DNA of 64,000 nt from Bacteroidales bacterium (GTDB lineage Bacteria; Bacteroidota; Bacteroidia; Bacteroidales; UBA3663): NCBI GenBank assembly GCA_017449065.1, contig JAFSKF010000028.1, positions 1-64,000 of the forward strand, in the 5' to 3' direction. Position 1 is the stretch's first letter. Each line of letters begins with the position of its first letter. Of this stretch, positions 62,417-64,000 are shown in pieces. The notes under the pieces were generated by a model. The model made no database searches and was not told the DNA's origin. It worked only from the letters and a program-made list of their open reading frames with translations. A program made the position numbers and the translations under genes.

Positions 62417-64000
62417 ATGGAACTCAAAAAGTACCAGAAAACCTTCCGATGGATGCTGGCAGTAGCTGACGGTTACTGGTTCAGCGTTTTTGTCTGCACG
62501 TTGCTGGGTTTGCTCAATATCTGTTTGGGCTGGTGCTTTGTGTGGGTTTGCAAATGGGCAGTTGATGTCGCTACCCATGATGCTGAAGGCAACATTTATC
62601 ATATCCTGCTCTTACTGCCGATCGTAATGTTGGGAGAACTGGCTTCGTCGGCACTTTCTTCCTGGATCAGCCAGATGCGAAACGTCCGTTTGGACAATCG
62701 GCTGAAACAACAGATCTTCCGGCATCTGATTGATAGCGAGTGGCGTGGTATCGAGAAATATCACACAGGCGATGTGATCAACCGATTGGAAAGCGATGTT
62801 TCGAGCGTAGTGGGTTTTGCAACCGAAACTTTACCCAGCATTGTTATTTTGCTGTTCCAGCTGGTGGGTTCGTTCTTTATGCTGCTTTACCTTGATTCTA
62901 CCTTAGCGTGGATAGTGCTGGTGGTTTCGCCGATGTTTCTGCTGTTGGCCAGAATTTATATGCGGCGGATGCATCGGATTATCCGACAGGTGAGAGAAAG
63001 CGAGAGCGGCATACAAAGTCAGATGCAGGAGAACCTGCAGTTCCGCTCGGTCATCAAGACTCTTGAGCAGACGGATGGTACAATAGGACGTTTGTCGAAA
63101 CTGATGGACATCCTTACCAATCAGGTAAGACACCGAGCTACGTTGTCGATATTCACCCGTTTGTGCATGAGCGGCGGTTTCGGCTTGAGTTACTTTCTTA
63201 CTTTCTCGTGGGGCGTGCTGCAGATCTGGAACGGAGTCATCGGCTACGGAACCATGGTGGCCTTCTTGCAGTTGGCGGCTCGCGTACAGCGTCCGATTGC
63301 CGATTTGAGTAAAGAACTACCTGTTTTCATACGTTGCTTTACAGCTGCTGAGAGGTTGATGGAACTGCAGAACCTGCCGGCAGAACCCAATGAGCCGCAG
63401 CCGGCATTGGGCGATGAAGTTGGCATCCGATTAAATAAGGTATCGTTCCACTATTCATCCGACGGACAGCCAATGAAGGAAGTGTTCGATCAGTTCTCAT
63501 TCGATTTCGAACCCAATTCGTCGGTGGCTGTATTGGGAGAAACAGGAGTCGGTAAAACCACGCTGATCCGATTATTGCTCGCCCTGATTCGTCCGGAATC
63601 AGGTAGTGTGGAACTTTATTCGGGCAATCAGTCGCAGCCGATAACGGCATATAGCAGACGCTATTATTCGTATGTCCCGCAAGGAAATACTTTGTTGAGC
63701 GGTACCATACGCTCTAATCTACAGTTGGGAAATGCTTCTGCTACTGACGAAGAAATGCGAGATGCTCTGCATCGGGCAGCTGCCGACTTTGTGTTTAAAA
63801 TGCCGTTGCAGTTAGATACACCTTGCGGAGAGCGAGGCGGAGGTCTTTCGGAAGGACAGGCTCAACGGATTGCCATCGCGCGGGCGTTGTTGCGCAAGGC
63901 TCCGATATTACTGTTGGATGAAGCCACATCGGCGTTGGATCCGGAGACCGAGCAGAAAGTGTTAGATCAGTTGTTTGATCGGACCAGCCATTGTCTGGTG
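62417..64000 (+). CDS. ABC exporter (fused permease and ATPase), 3' end beyond window
   Basis: At least 528 residues are encoded before the window ends. The N-terminal half has about five or six membrane helices (for example FVCTLLGLLNICLGWCFVWV and ETLPSIVILLFQLVGSFFML) of the ABC type 1 exporter fold. The ATPase starts near residue 335. Walker A is GETGVGKTT, the signature LSEGQ and Walker B ILLLDEATSALD, after which the frame runs off the edge. No C39 peptidase domain is at the N-terminus. It is the fourth gene after purC in a tight run with HprK-like, S26-like and PqqD-like genes, so it probably exports their product. Confidence 0.92.
   Translation, partial: MELKKYQKTFRWMLAVADGYWFSVFVCTLLGLLNICLGWCFVWVCKWAVDVATHDAEGNIYHILLLLPIVMLGELASSALSSWISQMRNVRLDNRLKQQIFRHLIDSEWRGIEKYHTGDVINRLESDVSSVVGFATETLPSIVILLFQLVGSFFMLLYLDSTLAWIVLVVSPMFLLLARIYMRRMHRIIRQVRESESGIQSQMQENLQFRSVIKTLEQTDGTIGRLSKLMDILTNQVRHRATLSIFTRLCMSGGFGLSYFLTFSWGVLQIWNGVIGYGTMVAFLQLAARVQRPIADLSKELPVFIRCFTAAERLMELQNLPAEPNEPQPALGDEVGIRLNKVSFHYSSDGQPMKEVFDQFSFDFEPNSSVAVLGETGVGKTTLIRLLLALIRPESGSVELYSGNQSQPITAYSRRYYSYVPQGNTLLSGTIRSNLQLGNASATDEEMRDALHRAAADFVFKMPLQLDTPCGERGGGLSEGQAQRIAIARALLRKAPILLLDEATSALDPETEQKVLDQLFDRTSHCLV

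Overview
The window looks like chromosomal DNA of a Bacteroidales bacterium, most likely Prevotellaceae-like. The evidence is sigma-ABfr-type promoters (TTG/TTTG, about 20 bp, TAnnTTTG), a fused SecDF, the dapL diaminopimelate route, a pair resembling glycine-lipid synthases, the N-acylornithine arginine pathway, and glycosidases typical of gut glycan degraders. The genus is not proven from the sequence.

Layout. 1-8.1 kb: the end of an XRE-type regulator, then a polysaccharide-utilisation block with a GH30 enzyme, a broken exported protein, a protein with three tandem GH43-like propellers, and a GH31 alpha-glycosidase. 8.1-11.8 kb: small housekeeping genes, then a scar zone with a histidine-phosphatase relic, an orphan AbiEi antitoxin, interlocking inverted repeats and an unidentified decayed gene. 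11.8-28.4 kb: envelope and metabolic core (beta-barrel protein, DUF4294, glsB/glsA-like acyltransferases, DPM1-like glycosyltransferase, pyrC, TPR/PD40 protein, nucleoside phosphorylase, membrane AraC regulator, ExbB-ExbD-TonB, NAD kinase, IMPACT protein, DUF3108, Ig-like lipoprotein). 28.5-45.6 kb: secDF, dapF-dapL, argF', acpP-fabF, purN, an arginine operon argR-GNAT-argG-argC-argD with a MATE exporter, a PL9 pectate lyase and a K+ channel.

45.8-57.3 kb is the clearest accessory region. It is a same-strand, tightly packed or overlapping operon: a PLD-SNF2 helicase fusion, an AlbA_2/ATPase-type protein with an in-frame 45-bp tandem repeat, an Eco57I-like adenine methyltransferase whose specificity region is visibly AT-rich, a SIR2-like protein with a zinc ribbon, an unknown protein, a small ORF that appears cut short, and a RhuM-family gene. 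I read it as a restriction or DISARM/BREX-like defence locus. The combination with SIR2 and AlbA_2 proteins matches no described system that I can name, and it is the best candidate here for something undescribed.

57.3-64 kb: an SDR oxidoreductase, a DUF1846 protein behind a promoter that carries a perfect inverted repeat, purC, then an HPr-kinase-like protein, a Ser/His signal-peptidase-like protein, a PqqD-like protein and an ABC exporter that runs off the window. The last four resemble a peptide maturation and export cassette without a recognised precursor in view.
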